Source: Kiritimatiellales bacterium (GTDB taxonomy: Bacteria > Verrucomicrobiota > Kiritimatiellia > Kiritimatiellales > Pontiellaceae). Taken from it: a stretch of 16,003 bases of DNA. The DNA is taken from positions 1 to 16,003 of the forward strand of contig DAOUQA010000020.1 in the NCBI GenBank assembly GCA_030625905.1. Direction: 5' to 3'. Positions 5,638 through 13,401 of the stretch are shown one piece after another. The notes under the pieces were generated by a model. It was not told the origin of the DNA. It did not search any database and was given only the letters and a program-made list of their open reading frames with translations. The translations under genes and the position numbers were made by a program. How positions within the stretch are numbered: position 1 is the stretch's first letter; each line of letters opens with the position of its first letter.

Positions 5638-6720
5638 ATGGACGAAGTAAAATTCAAGGATTGGGGGCTCCCCCTCGAACGCATATTTTTGGTGGCGGGC
5701 CCTTGCAGTGCGGAGAGCGAGGCGCAGGTTCTGGAAACGGCGCGAGCCTTGGTTGGACACGGGTTGAGTTTTATGCGCGCCGGAATATGGAAGCCGCGCA
5801 CCCGGCCGGGCAGCTTTGAGGGCGTGGGCTTGAAAGGTCTGGCATGGATGGATCGTGCCCGCACCGAAACCGGCCTGAAGATCGGTACGGAAGTTGCCGA
5901 ACCATCGCATGTGGAAGCCTGTCTTGAGTTTGGCTTGGATATCCTTTGGATCGGTGCGCGGACTTCGACCAATCCGTTTTCGGTGCAGGCGATTGCCGAT
6001 GTGTTGAAGGGAACGGATGTTCCCGTCCTTGTAAAAAATCCGATGACCGCCGATATCGGCCTGTGGATCGGTGCAATCGAGCGGTTGGCCAATGCGGGGC
6101 TTACGAAAATCGGCGCGATTCACCGCGGTTTTGGTTCGACGCTGGAGATGCGCTATCGCAATGCGCCGAACTGGAAGATGCCCATTGAACTCAAGCGGCG
6201 CCTACCGGATATTCCGATCATCTGCGATCCCAGCCATATTTGCGGAAAGGCTGAACTCATCCACACCATTGCGCAGGAGGCCATGGATCTGCTCTTCGAC
6301 GGCCTGATGGTTGAGGTGCATCCCGATCCGCCCAGCGCGCTTTCCGATGCCGCACAGCAGCTCACTCCCGGGCAGTTTCTTTCAATGGTTGAATCTCTTG
6401 AATTATCCCGCGAAAAAAGTGGTAGCCCCGCTTTCCTGGATCGCCTGAGCGGATTTCGTGAGAGTGTCGACGAACTGGACGGCCGGTTGCTCGAACTACT
6501 TGGGCAACGGATGGATATTGTACAGGAAATGGGGCGGCTCAAGGCCGAGCAGGGCGTTTCCACCCTTCAACCGCATCGTTGGCAGGAGATTGTCGATGAT
6601 CGCGTAAGAAAAGGGGTGGGGTTCGAGCTTTCCGAAGGTTTCGTGCTCCAGCTCATGCAGTCCATCCACGAGGAGGCGATCCGCCGTCAGGAAGCCGATC
6701 GTGTTGAGGGTGTGGAGTAG
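5638..6720 (+). CDS. Bifunctional 3-deoxy-7-phosphoheptulonate (DAHP) synthase / chorismate mutase
   Basis: Residues 1-260 are a type I-beta, KDO8P-synthase-like DAHP synthase, which condenses phosphoenolpyruvate and erythrose-4-phosphate at the entry to the shikimate pathway. Visible motifs are GPCSAES (21-27), KPRTRPGSFEGVG (52-64), WIGARTSTNPF (104-114), KNPMT (133-137), IHRGF (161-165) and CDPSH (196-200). Likely metal ligands are C23, H200, E226 and D237. Residues 265-350 are an AroQ chorismate mutase, with R274, R291, K302 and R314 matching the usual catalytic basic residues. This order of domains is known from Bacteroidetes, where the mutase domain also mediates feedback control by chorismate or prephenate. 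No ferredoxin-like N-terminal regulatory domain is present. I chose ATG 5638 because GGGGA (5627-5631) precedes it by 6 bases and the family N-terminus starts there; GTG 5596 would add 14 atypical residues. Confidence 0.93.
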   Translation: MDEVKFKDWGLPLERIFLVAGPCSAESEAQVLETARALVGHGLSFMRAGIWKPRTRPGSFEGVGLKGLAWMDRARTETGLKIGTEVAEPSHVEACLEFGLDILWIGARTSTNPFSVQAIADVLKGTDVPVLVKNPMTADIGLWIGAIERLANAGLTKIGAIHRGFGSTLEMRYRNAPNWKMPIELKRRLPDIPIICDPSHICGKAELIHTIAQEAMDLLFDGLMVEVHPDPPSALSDAAQQLTPGQFLSMVESLELSREKSGSPAFLDRLSGFRESVDELDGRLLELLGQRMDIVQEMGRLKAEQGVSTLQPHRWQEIVDDRVRKGVGFELSEGFVLQLMQSIHEEAIRRQEADRVEGVE

Positions 6721-6824
6721 GAGGTTCAGTCTCTAGAAACTCTGCGCGGTTCGGCAATTTGATGGTGGACAGTCCGTGCCATCTTTGCCACCTTCTTGAA
6801 ACTTTGTAGAAAAGGAGCGAGTGC

Positions 6825-7469
6825 ATGCCGACCAAGAGAAAGTACAACGTCAAGGGAACCAAGGATTTTATCGTGTTGGCGGGAATCTTTTTTTTCCTCT
6901 GCCTGTGGGCGGTCAAGGATGCATGGTATCCCTCCCCGAAAGTCCTTGAGAAGCACCCTGAGGAAGTGGCCGTTGCCTTCGAGGTGGCTGGATCGATCGG
7001 GCAGTTGCATGTGGCGGAAGGGGATTCGATTGGTGAAGAGCAAGTCCTTGCGGAACTACACCACGCCAAGATTCAAGAAAAATTCGATACCGCCAAGAAG
7101 GAATACTCGGACGCTAAGAATCAACACGCCCTCATGGATGAAGCGTTGCGAAACGCGGTGAAAAACGGTGCCTCCAGCGAAGGGATCACCGAACTTAAAC
7201 AAGGTCGGGTTGATGCGCAGACCGCAATGGATTCCGCTTTGGAAGAGGTGAATGACATACGTGCAAAGCTCGATGCCACCGAATTGCGGGCACCCGGCAA
7301 AGGGGTTGTAAAGAAGGTGCTCGTTTCGCTCCATGCCCAGGTCGAGGCGGGCGAAACCGTTATTGCGATCGACCCCAAGGATCATTTCTACCTTTTTAAT
7401 AAGAGCCTGGCGATTTTCAGTTTCATTGCCTTTTGGGTCTTTCTCGGGATCCATATTCTTGCGCAGTAG
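6825..7469 (+). CDS. Small HlyD-like (lipoyl/coiled-coil) membrane protein with anchors at both ends
   Basis: The protein has 214 residues. A first membrane helix (about 14-31, FIVLAGIFFFLCLWAV) follows a basic N-terminus. Residues 48-80 resemble the first half of a biotinyl/lipoyl domain (FEVAGSIGQLHVAEGDSI). Residues 80-150 are charged and helical, suited to a coiled-coil hairpin. Residues 152-183 supply the second lipoyl half (TELRAPGKGVVKKVLVSLHA, then VEAGETVIAID). Residues 193-213 form a second membrane helix. This is the HlyD/periplasmic-adaptor layout shrunk to its core, but a membrane segment replaces the beta-barrel and membrane-proximal domains. AAAGGAG at 6811-6817 supports the start. 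No ABC, RND or outer-membrane partner is adjacent, so its machine is unknown. It is 104 bases downstream of the DAHP synthase and may be transcribed with it. Confidence 0.7.
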   Translation: MPTKRKYNVKGTKDFIVLAGIFFFLCLWAVKDAWYPSPKVLEKHPEEVAVAFEVAGSIGQLHVAEGDSIGEEQVLAELHHAKIQEKFDTAKKEYSDAKNQHALMDEALRNAVKNGASSEGITELKQGRVDAQTAMDSALEEVNDIRAKLDATELRAPGKGVVKKVLVSLHAQVEAGETVIAIDPKDHFYLFNKSLAIFSFIAFWVFLGIHILAQ

Positions 7470-7509
7470 CTATTCCGCTAGCTAGTCCGCCAATAATGAC
7501 GGGATTAGC

Positions 7510-7537
7510 TTGACCGGTTCCAGTAGCGGATTATTAT
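7510..7537 (+). promoter_or_regulatory. Strong sigma70-type promoter for the HU/IHF gene
   Basis: TTGACC (7510-7515), a 16-base spacer and TATTAT (7532-7537) match consensus at 5 of 6 in each hexamer. The start would be near 7544, giving a leader of about 60 nt before the strong AAGGAG site at 7591-7596. Confidence 0.6.
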
Positions 7538-7604
7538 CCGTGGATTATTTTTGTGCGCTATGCGCAGGATTGTTGAACTGTCTTAAAATCAAGGAGATGT
7601 ATAA

Positions 7605-7886
7605 ATGACTAAAAGAGATTTGGTGATGCGTATTGCGGATGAAACCGGACTGATCCAGCAGGATGTCCATGCGGTTATCCAGAAAAGTCTCGACTATATT
7701 GTGGATGCACTTAATGAAGGCGATACGGTTGAGTTTCGCAACTTTGGGGTATTCGAAGTTCGCGAGCGCAAGCAACGCATTGGCCGCAATCCCAACAAGC
7801 CTGAACACGTAGTTACCATCCCTGCGCGCAAAGTGGTGAAATTTAAGCCCGGAAAAATCATGCGCGAAAAAATCACCGGCAGCTAA
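7605..7886 (+). CDS. HU/IHF-family DNA-bending protein
   Basis: The protein has 93 residues, the normal length for one HU/IHF subunit, with the N-terminal helical dimer body (1-40) and the beta-arm FRNFGVFEVRERKQRIGRNP (44-63). The intercalating proline is P63 in RNP. The IPARKVVKFKPGK C-terminal signature follows (72-84). Such proteins bend DNA in nucleoid organisation, replication, recombination and transcription. The arm GRNPNKPEHVVTIP is closer to IHF-like homodimers than to classical HU, but the subtype cannot be settled by eye. AAGGAG lies 8 bases upstream of the ATG, and a near-consensus promoter precedes it, so high expression is expected. The 128-base gap to hisS has no convincing terminator. 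Confidence 0.94.
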   Translation: MTKRDLVMRIADETGLIQQDVHAVIQKSLDYIVDALNEGDTVEFRNFGVFEVRERKQRIGRNPNKPEHVVTIPARKVVKFKPGKIMREKITGS

Positions 7887-8014
7887 GCCTGTTTGGCCAA
7901 GGCCAAGCCGGAAGCACTGACCCCCGGTTTCTAAATTCTAAACGTTTTAAACATTGAAGATTCGGGGTTGGAATTTGTTTAGGATTTGGAGCTCAAAATT
8001 TAGGATTTATTAAA

Positions 8015-9274
8015 ATGGCTTCCAATGAGTTCCAGCCCCTGCAGGGGATGTCCGACATCCATGCACCGGAGATTAATCTTTGGCGCATGATTGAAGAACG
8101 CGCCCGCACGTTGTTCAGTTGCTACGGCTATGAAGAGCTGCGGACACCCGTGCTCGAAAAACTCTCTGTCTTTAAACGCTCCATCGGCGACACGACCGAC
8201 GTGGTGCAGAAGGAGATGTATGCCTTCACGGATCGTGGCGGCCGCGAGCTGGCGCTGTGTCCCGAAGGTACTGCCGGAACAATCCGCCACCTGGCCGGTC
8301 GCGGCGAAGAGGGTCTGAACGCCCGCGTGTTCTACATAGCCCCCATGTTCCGTTGCGAGCGCCCGCAGGCGGGGCGCAAACGCCAGTTCCATCAGGTCGG
8401 AGTCGAGGCCACTGGCGAGCCAAACCCGCTGGCCGATGCCGAATGCATCGCTCTTCAGCAGCACCTGCTCGAGGCGTGGGGGCTCACCGGTTCGAAAATC
8501 CAGATCAGCACCCGCGGCACGTTATCCGATCGCCAGCCCGTCGCCGATGGACTGCGCAAGGCCTTGCAGCCCCACCTGAATGAACTTTGCGAAGATTGCC
8601 AGCGGCGCATCGACGAAAACGTCCTGCGCGTGATCGACTGCAAGAACGAAGGCTGCGCAAAGATCGTTGACCGGATTCCCCCGGCCATCGAATTCATGGC
8701 TGAAGAGTCGCGGCACTATTTGGATTCAGTCATCCACGCACTGGGGAAAATGGGTATCGAAGTGGAGGTGAATCCAAGGTTGGTGCGCGGGCTGGACTAC
8801 TATGTCCACACCGTATGGGAAATCACCCACGGTGCGCTCGGCGCACAGAATGCGATTGCCGGCGGCGGGCGCTACGAAATTGCGCTCGGTAAAAAAGCCA
8901 TTCCGGGGGTTGGGTTTGCCATGGGCATTGAACGTGTCATTACCTCTCTCGAAGCGTGTGGCGTCACGGCTGAACAATTTACACCGAAAGGCGGGGTATG
9001 GCTGGTTTCCCTCGGGGAAGAGGCCCTTGCCGAAAACATGAAGCTCGCCCGCGAACTGCGCGAAAAGGGAATTCGCTGTGGCATGGAGCTGGGTCCCAAA
9101 AGCATGAAGGCCCAAATGCGCAAGGCCAACCGCGAAGGGGCGGAAAAGGTTATCATTCGCGGCGGGGACGAACTCGCCAAGGGAACCGCCATTGTCAAGG
9201 ATATGGAAGAGGGCTCGCAGGAAACCCAAAACCTGGCGGATTTGGAGTTTAGATATTTAAAACTAGGATTTTAA
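8015..9274 (+). CDS. hisS: Histidine--tRNA ligase
   Basis: A class II aminoacyl-tRNA synthetase that charges tRNA-His, 419 residues, normal for bacteria. It begins with the family's FQPLQGMSDIHAPE segment. Motif 2 is at 112-128 (FRCERPQAGRKRQFHQ), the histidine-A loop LVRGLDYYVHTVWE at about 256-269, and GGGRYE with motif 3 (GVGFAMGIER) follow. Residues from about 330 form the HGTP anticodon-binding domain (GGVWLVSLGEEALAEN onward). The TFDYY-type signature is replaced by the common GLDYY form. The start has only a weak site (AGGAT about 8 bases upstream), but MASNEFQPLQGM fits the family N-terminus. The upstream gap (7887-8014) is AT-rich with reiterated TAGGATTT/TTTAAAC-type words. Its stop is 12 bases from aspS, forming an operon. 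Confidence 0.97.
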   Translation: MASNEFQPLQGMSDIHAPEINLWRMIEERARTLFSCYGYEELRTPVLEKLSVFKRSIGDTTDVVQKEMYAFTDRGGRELALCPEGTAGTIRHLAGRGEEGLNARVFYIAPMFRCERPQAGRKRQFHQVGVEATGEPNPLADAECIALQQHLLEAWGLTGSKIQISTRGTLSDRQPVADGLRKALQPHLNELCEDCQRRIDENVLRVIDCKNEGCAKIVDRIPPAIEFMAEESRHYLDSVIHALGKMGIEVEVNPRLVRGLDYYVHTVWEITHGALGAQNAIAGGGRYEIALGKKAIPGVGFAMGIERVITSLEACGVTAEQFTPKGGVWLVSLGEEALAENMKLARELREKGIRCGMELGPKSMKAQMRKANREGAEKVIIRGGDELAKGTAIVKDMEEGSQETQNLADLEFRYLKLGF

Positions 9275-9286
9275 AGGAGACGTACC

Positions 9287-11107
9287 ATGCATCGTTACAG
9301 AACGCACACATGCGGTGAACTGAGAAAAGAAAACATCGACGAAGCCGTAAGGATTTCTGGATGGGTACACAGTGTCCGCGACCATGGCGGCATCATCTTT
9401 ATCGACCTGCGCGACCACTATGGCCTGACCCAGATCGTCATCGATCCTTCGCAGCCCTTCCACAAGGGCGTCGAGCACTGGCGCGCTGAGTCCACCATCT
9501 GCTTTACCGGCAAGGTGGTCGCCCGCATTCCCGAAGCAGTGAACCCGAAGCTTGCGACCGGCGAGATCGAAATCGTTGCCGAGGAGATGGAAATGCTCGG
9601 CGAAGCCAAGGTGCTTCCTTTCCAGGTGGCCAAGGAGGAGGAGTGCAACGAAACGCTGCGCCTCGAATACCGTTTCCTCGACCTGCGCCGCGAAAGCCTG
9701 CACAACAACATCATCCTGCGTTCCAAGGTGATTGCCCGCATCCGCGAACTGATGGTCGCCGAAGGTTTCATGGAAATGCAGACGCCGATTCTCACGAGCA
9801 GCTCGCCCGAAGGTGCGCGCGACTATCTCGTGCCGAGCCGCGTCCATCCCGGCAAGTTCTATGCCTTGCCGCAGGCACCCCAGCAGTTCAAGCAGCTGCT
9901 TATGACCTCCGGCTTCGACCGCTATTTCCAGATCGCCCCGTGCTTCCGCGACGAAGACGCCCGTGCCGACCGCTCGCCGGGCGAGTTTTACCAACTCGAC
10001 ATGGAAATGGCCTTCGCCACCCAGGACGATGTCTTTGAAGTCAACGAACACGTCCTGCATAAAATCTTCACCGAGTTTTCCGACAAGCAGGTCGACGATA
10101 TTCCGTTCAAGCGCCTGCCTTTCAAGGAAGTGATGGAGAAATACGGCACCGACAAGCCCGACCTGCGCAACCCGCTCATCATGCAGGATGCCACCGAGCT
10201 CTTTCGCGATTGCGACTTCAAGGCTTTTGCCGGCGTTGTGGACTCCGGCGGCGTGGTCAAGACCATCGCCGCCAAGGGGTGCGCCGGGAAGTCGCGCAAG
10301 TTTTTCGACGACATGGTCAAGTTTGCCCAGTCCGTGGGATCCAAGGGACTCGGCTACCTGCGTTGGAACGACGGCGAAATCCAAAGCCCGATCGCCAAGT
10401 TCCTTTCCGAAGAGACCCTCGGACAGCTCAAGGAATTGGGCGGAGTGGGCGATGGCGATGTCATGTTCTTTATCGCCGATAAACTCAAGCCCACCACGGA
10501 AATCGGTGCGGCTGTCCGCGACGAGCTAGGCAAGCGCCTCGGACTTATTGACCCCGACGTGTTCAAGTTTTGTTGGATCGTCGACTTCCCGATGTACGAG
10601 CTGGACGACGACGGAAAGGTCGAGTTCTCGCACAACCCGTTCTCCATGCCGCAGGGCGGTATGGACGACCTGCTCAACAAGGATCCGCTCGAAATCCTCG
10701 CCTTCCAATACGACATTGTCTGCAATGGAACCGAGCTCTCCTCCGGTGCGGTGCGCAACCACAATCCCGAATTGATGATCAAGGCGTTCGGTATTGCGGG
10801 CTACGACGAATCTGTTGTCGAAACCAAGTTTCCGGCGCTGCACCGCGCGTTCCAGTATGGTGCGCCGCCGCACGCCGGCATCGCTCCGGGTATCGACCGC
10901 ATCATCATGCTGCTGGCCGACGAGCCAAACATACGCGAGGTTATTTCCTTCCCGATGAACCAGAAGGCGCAGGATCTGTTGATGAATGCCCCAGGCCACG
11001 TCGAACACCACCAGCTCCGCGACCTCCACCTCAAGGTTCATCTTCCCAAGAAGGTTGAAAAGGAGATCGAAGACCAGTCCGAGCCGGAAGGCGGAACTAC
11101 GGACTGA
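9287..11107 (+). CDS. aspS: Aspartate--tRNA(Asp/Asn) ligase, likely non-discriminating type
   Basis: A bacterial-type AspRS of 606 residues. The N-terminal OB-fold anticodon domain (1-105) holds ISGWVHSVRDHGGIIFIDLR. Motif 2 (FRDEDARADRSPGEFYQLDM) starts at residue 220, the GAD insertion occupies the middle (about 285-425), and motif 3 APGIDRIIML is at 533-542. The anticodon loop contains H33 where the E. coli enzyme has Leu30; His here is characteristic of non-discriminating enzymes that also make Asp-tRNA(Asn) for later amidation by GatCAB. The second published determinant (Gly83 in Pseudomonas) is Glu here, so the prediction is only partial. EFYQLDMEM is an alphaproteobacterial-style motif. 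AAAGGAG (9273-9279) begins within the hisS stop. The 3' end overlaps the convergent dGTPase gene by 11 bases. Confidence 0.96.
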   Translation: MHRYRTHTCGELRKENIDEAVRISGWVHSVRDHGGIIFIDLRDHYGLTQIVIDPSQPFHKGVEHWRAESTICFTGKVVARIPEAVNPKLATGEIEIVAEEMEMLGEAKVLPFQVAKEEECNETLRLEYRFLDLRRESLHNNIILRSKVIARIRELMVAEGFMEMQTPILTSSSPEGARDYLVPSRVHPGKFYALPQAPQQFKQLLMTSGFDRYFQIAPCFRDEDARADRSPGEFYQLDMEMAFATQDDVFEVNEHVLHKIFTEFSDKQVDDIPFKRLPFKEVMEKYGTDKPDLRNPLIMQDATELFRDCDFKAFAGVVDSGGVVKTIAAKGCAGKSRKFFDDMVKFAQSVGSKGLGYLRWNDGEIQSPIAKFLSEETLGQLKELGGVGDGDVMFFIADKLKPTTEIGAAVRDELGKRLGLIDPDVFKFCWIVDFPMYELDDDGKVEFSHNPFSMPQGGMDDLLNKDPLEILAFQYDIVCNGTELSSGAVRNHNPELMIKAFGIAGYDESVVETKFPALHRAFQYGAPPHAGIAPGIDRIIMLLADEPNIREVISFPMNQKAQDLLMNAPGHVEHHQLRDLHLKVHLPKKVEKEIEDQSEPEGGTTD

Positions 11108-12239
11108 TAAACCGATCGAACTCCTCGATGGCGTAGCGGTCGGTGCAGCCGGCGACATAGTCGCAGACGGTGCGCCAAAGGCCTTCCTTTTCGAGTCGCG
11201 CACGCGCCTTGCTTCCCATGGTTTCGGGATGCTCGATATAGTGAAGGAACAGCTTGCGCATCATGGCGGTCGATTTCAGGGTGGCGGCGGTGACACCTTG
11301 GTGGAAATACATGTTTTCGAACATGAAGGCGGTGAACTGGTCGAGCACCTTCTTCATGCCGGAACTAAAATCAACGATGCGTTCCGGTGCGGCCATCACC
11401 TCGCGTACGCTTCCGGGTTTATGTTTTTCCAGGATCTTGAAGGCGTGGTCGGTGGCATCGACCATCTGTAGTTCGAGCAGGTTGCGGATGGTGGCCCGGA
11501 CAAACTGGAATTCCGAGAGGTTGGGATAGCGTTCCCGGGTTGCGGCCCCCGCCATGCGCCAGAATTCGGTGGTCTCCAGTTGCCGGAGTGTGACGATGCC
11601 CGCTTCAAGGCCATCGTCCACATCGTGTGCATGGTAGGTCATGTCGTCGGCAAGGTCGGCGATTTGCGCCTCCAAAGACTGGAAGGGGCCGATGGGGTGG
11701 CCGTCGAGCCCTGCGCCCTCGATGTGCGCCTCGTGTTTGAGTAGCCCGGCGCGCACCTCCCATGAAAGGTTCAAACCCCGAAAGTCGGGGTAGGGCGATT
11801 CAATGACCTCGATGCTGCGCAGGCTCTGCAGGTTGTGGTCAAATCCGCCCTCGTTCGTCATCAGGTCGTCGAGCACTTCTTCGCCCACATGGCCGAATGG
11901 GCTGTGGCCAATGTCGTGTGCAAGGCAGATGCACTCCGTCAAATCCTCGTTGGCCTTGAGGACGCGTGCGAGCGTGCGACCGACGGCGGACATTTCCATC
12001 GTATGCGTCAGGCGCGTGCGGTAGTGGTCGGCCGTGCCGTTCACAAATACCTGCGTCTTGTATTCCAGCCGCCGGAAGCAGCGGCTGTGGAAGATACGGT
12101 CGCGGTCGCGAGCGAAGCAGGCTCGCAACGGATGGGGTGCTTCATCGTGTTTGCGCCCGAGGCTGTGTGCGCTCTTGGCGGCATAAGGGGCCAGATGCGC
12201 CTCTTCGGCGGTTTCCCAATCTTTTCTCGCGTGCTTCAT
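11097..12239 (-). CDS. dgt: Deoxyguanosinetriphosphate triphosphohydrolase-like protein (HD domain dNTPase)
   Basis: The protein has 380 residues and belongs to the dGTPase type 2 group, which removes triphosphate from dNTPs and so shapes nucleotide pools. The HD metal site is complete: H79 in RTRLTHTMEMSAVG, H108-D109 in LAHDIGHSPFGHVGEE, and D198/D199 in IADLADDMTYHAHDVDDG. The RDRDRIFHSRCFRRLEYKTQVF substrate region (about 44-65) is typical. I start at ATG 12239 because LAPYAAKSAHSLGR is the known N-terminal block; an in-frame ATG at 12317 would add 26 unlike residues and lie upstream of the predicted promoter. No Shine-Dalgarno is present. The gene converges on aspS (11-base overlap) and diverges from the DUF4432 gene. 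Substrate preference among dNTPs is not readable from sequence. Confidence 0.94.
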   Translation of the reverse strand: MKHARKDWETAEEAHLAPYAAKSAHSLGRKHDEAPHPLRACFARDRDRIFHSRCFRRLEYKTQVFVNGTADHYRTRLTHTMEMSAVGRTLARVLKANEDLTECICLAHDIGHSPFGHVGEEVLDDLMTNEGGFDHNLQSLRSIEVIESPYPDFRGLNLSWEVRAGLLKHEAHIEGAGLDGHPIGPFQSLEAQIADLADDMTYHAHDVDDGLEAGIVTLRQLETTEFWRMAGAATRERYPNLSEFQFVRATIRNLLELQMVDATDHAFKILEKHKPGSVREVMAAPERIVDFSSGMKKVLDQFTAFMFENMYFHQGVTAATLKSTAMMRKLFLHYIEHPETMGSKARARLEKEGLWRTVCDYVAGCTDRYAIEEFDRFISP

Positions 12240-12249
12240 TAGGAGAGGT

Positions 12250-12277
12250 ACTATAAGGCGTGCTGGGGATGAGTCAA
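12250..12277 (-). promoter_or_regulatory. Near-consensus promoter for dgt, implying an almost leaderless mRNA
   Basis: On the minus strand, TTGACT (12277-12272), a 16-base spacer and TATAGT (12255-12250) each match consensus at 5 of 6. Transcription would begin about 12243, only some 4 bases before the ATG at 12239, which agrees with the missing ribosome-binding site. Confidence 0.5.
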
Positions 12278-12343
12278 ACCGGAAGCTGGAAACCGAGCGG
12301 AAAGCCGTGTAGAACATGAAAAAACCACGGAGGTGCAGTTGTT

Positions 12344-13387
12344 ATGATCAGGGACGGCTATAAAGACAAAGTGATAAACCCGCATCAGGTGGGTGGAATC
12401 GAGACTTATGTTTGCGACAACGGTGCGGCAAAGGGCTCGCGCGTGGCATGGGTCAATACCGGCTCGGGGCTGCGGTTCAAGGTCGCCGTTGACCGCGGAC
12501 TTGATATTGTCGATGCCTTCTACAACGACTGCTCGCTTTCGTGGCTGAGCCATAACGGGCCGAGTGCGCCGCGGCCCGATGCGTGCGATGGAATGAAGTG
12601 GCTGGCGAATCTTCCCGGCGGCCTGCTGACGACCTGCGGGCTTTCGCATGTGGGTGGACCGGAAGAAGGTTTTGGTTTGCACGATCGCTACAGTAATCTG
12701 CCCGCCGAACTTGAAAGCGTGGTGCAACCGTGCATCCGCACCGACGAGTTTGAAATGAGCATCACGGGATTGGTTAAGCAAAGTACGGTGTTTGGCCCCA
12801 ATCTTGAACTGAAGCGAACCATTTCATGCCGCTTGGGCGAGCCGGTGATCAAGATCCGCGATGTGGTGACCAATGTCGGCAATACGGCTGCACCGCTCAT
12901 GCTGCTTTATCACTGCAACTTTGGCTGGCCGCTGGTCGACGAAGGAACGCGCATTATTTATGAAGGTTCGTGCGAGCCGCGCGGTAATGACGGGATGAAG
13001 GCAGTCTTCAATGATCAGGATGATTATAAAATCTGTCGCACTCCGCTCGATGAACATTTGGGCAACGGCGAGGCGGTTGGATTTATTGATCCGGAAGCAG
13101 ATGACAGTGGCCTATGCACGGCTGGTTTGTGCAACGACAAGCTGGGCATGGCGGTCTTGCTCAAGTTCAGGAAGGATCAATTGCCCTGCCTGACCAACTG
13201 GCAGCACTGGGGGCGCGGTGAATATGTCTGCGGCCTGGAACCCGGAACCAACTTCCCGGTCGGGCAATCGGCGGCGGAAGGGCAGGGAAACCTAACCATG
13301 CTCCAGCCTCTGGAGAGCAAGGAATTCGAGCTTGGAATTTCCGTCTTGAGCGGTTCGGAGAATCTTGGAAGCCTGTCGGAAAAATAG
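12344..13387 (+). CDS. DUF4432 family protein (aldose 1-epimerase/mutarotase-like fold)
   Basis: The protein has 347 residues. Conserved blocks that I recognise as DUF4432 are GSRVAWVNTGSGLRFKVAVD (31-50), RGLDIVDAF, LSWLSHNGPSAPR, GGLLTTCGLSHVGGP (92-106), FGLHDRYSNLPAE (109-121) and LLYHCNFGWPLVDEG (187-201). The fold is a galactose-mutarotase-like beta-sandwich, and the family is linked to sugar metabolism, but no reaction is established here. It has no signal peptide, so it is cytoplasmic. GGAGG at 12329-12333 lies 10 bases before the ATG. The NUDIX gene follows after 14 bases, so the two are probably an operon. H112 and H190 are candidate active-site histidines by analogy with mutarotases, which is inference. 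Confidence 0.85.
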   Translation: MIRDGYKDKVINPHQVGGIETYVCDNGAAKGSRVAWVNTGSGLRFKVAVDRGLDIVDAFYNDCSLSWLSHNGPSAPRPDACDGMKWLANLPGGLLTTCGLSHVGGPEEGFGLHDRYSNLPAELESVVQPCIRTDEFEMSITGLVKQSTVFGPNLELKRTISCRLGEPVIKIRDVVTNVGNTAAPLMLLYHCNFGWPLVDEGTRIIYEGSCEPRGNDGMKAVFNDQDDYKICRTPLDEHLGNGEAVGFIDPEADDSGLCTAGLCNDKLGMAVLLKFRKDQLPCLTNWQHWGRGEYVCGLEPGTNFPVGQSAAEGQGNLTMLQPLESKEFELGISVLSGSENLGSLSEK

Positions 13388-13401
13388 CAGGAGGATTTCC
13401 A

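Noticed and set aside
6785..6812. TTGCCA-16-TAGAAA as a promoter for the HlyD-like gene
   Set aside because: The start of transcription would fall near 6819, after the strong ribosome-binding site at 6811-6817, leaving it out of the message.
7893..7906. TTGGCC-AA-GGCCAA palindrome after the HU gene as a terminator
   Set aside because: The two-base loop is too tight and no T-run follows. It is also explained as a GGCCAA direct repeat.
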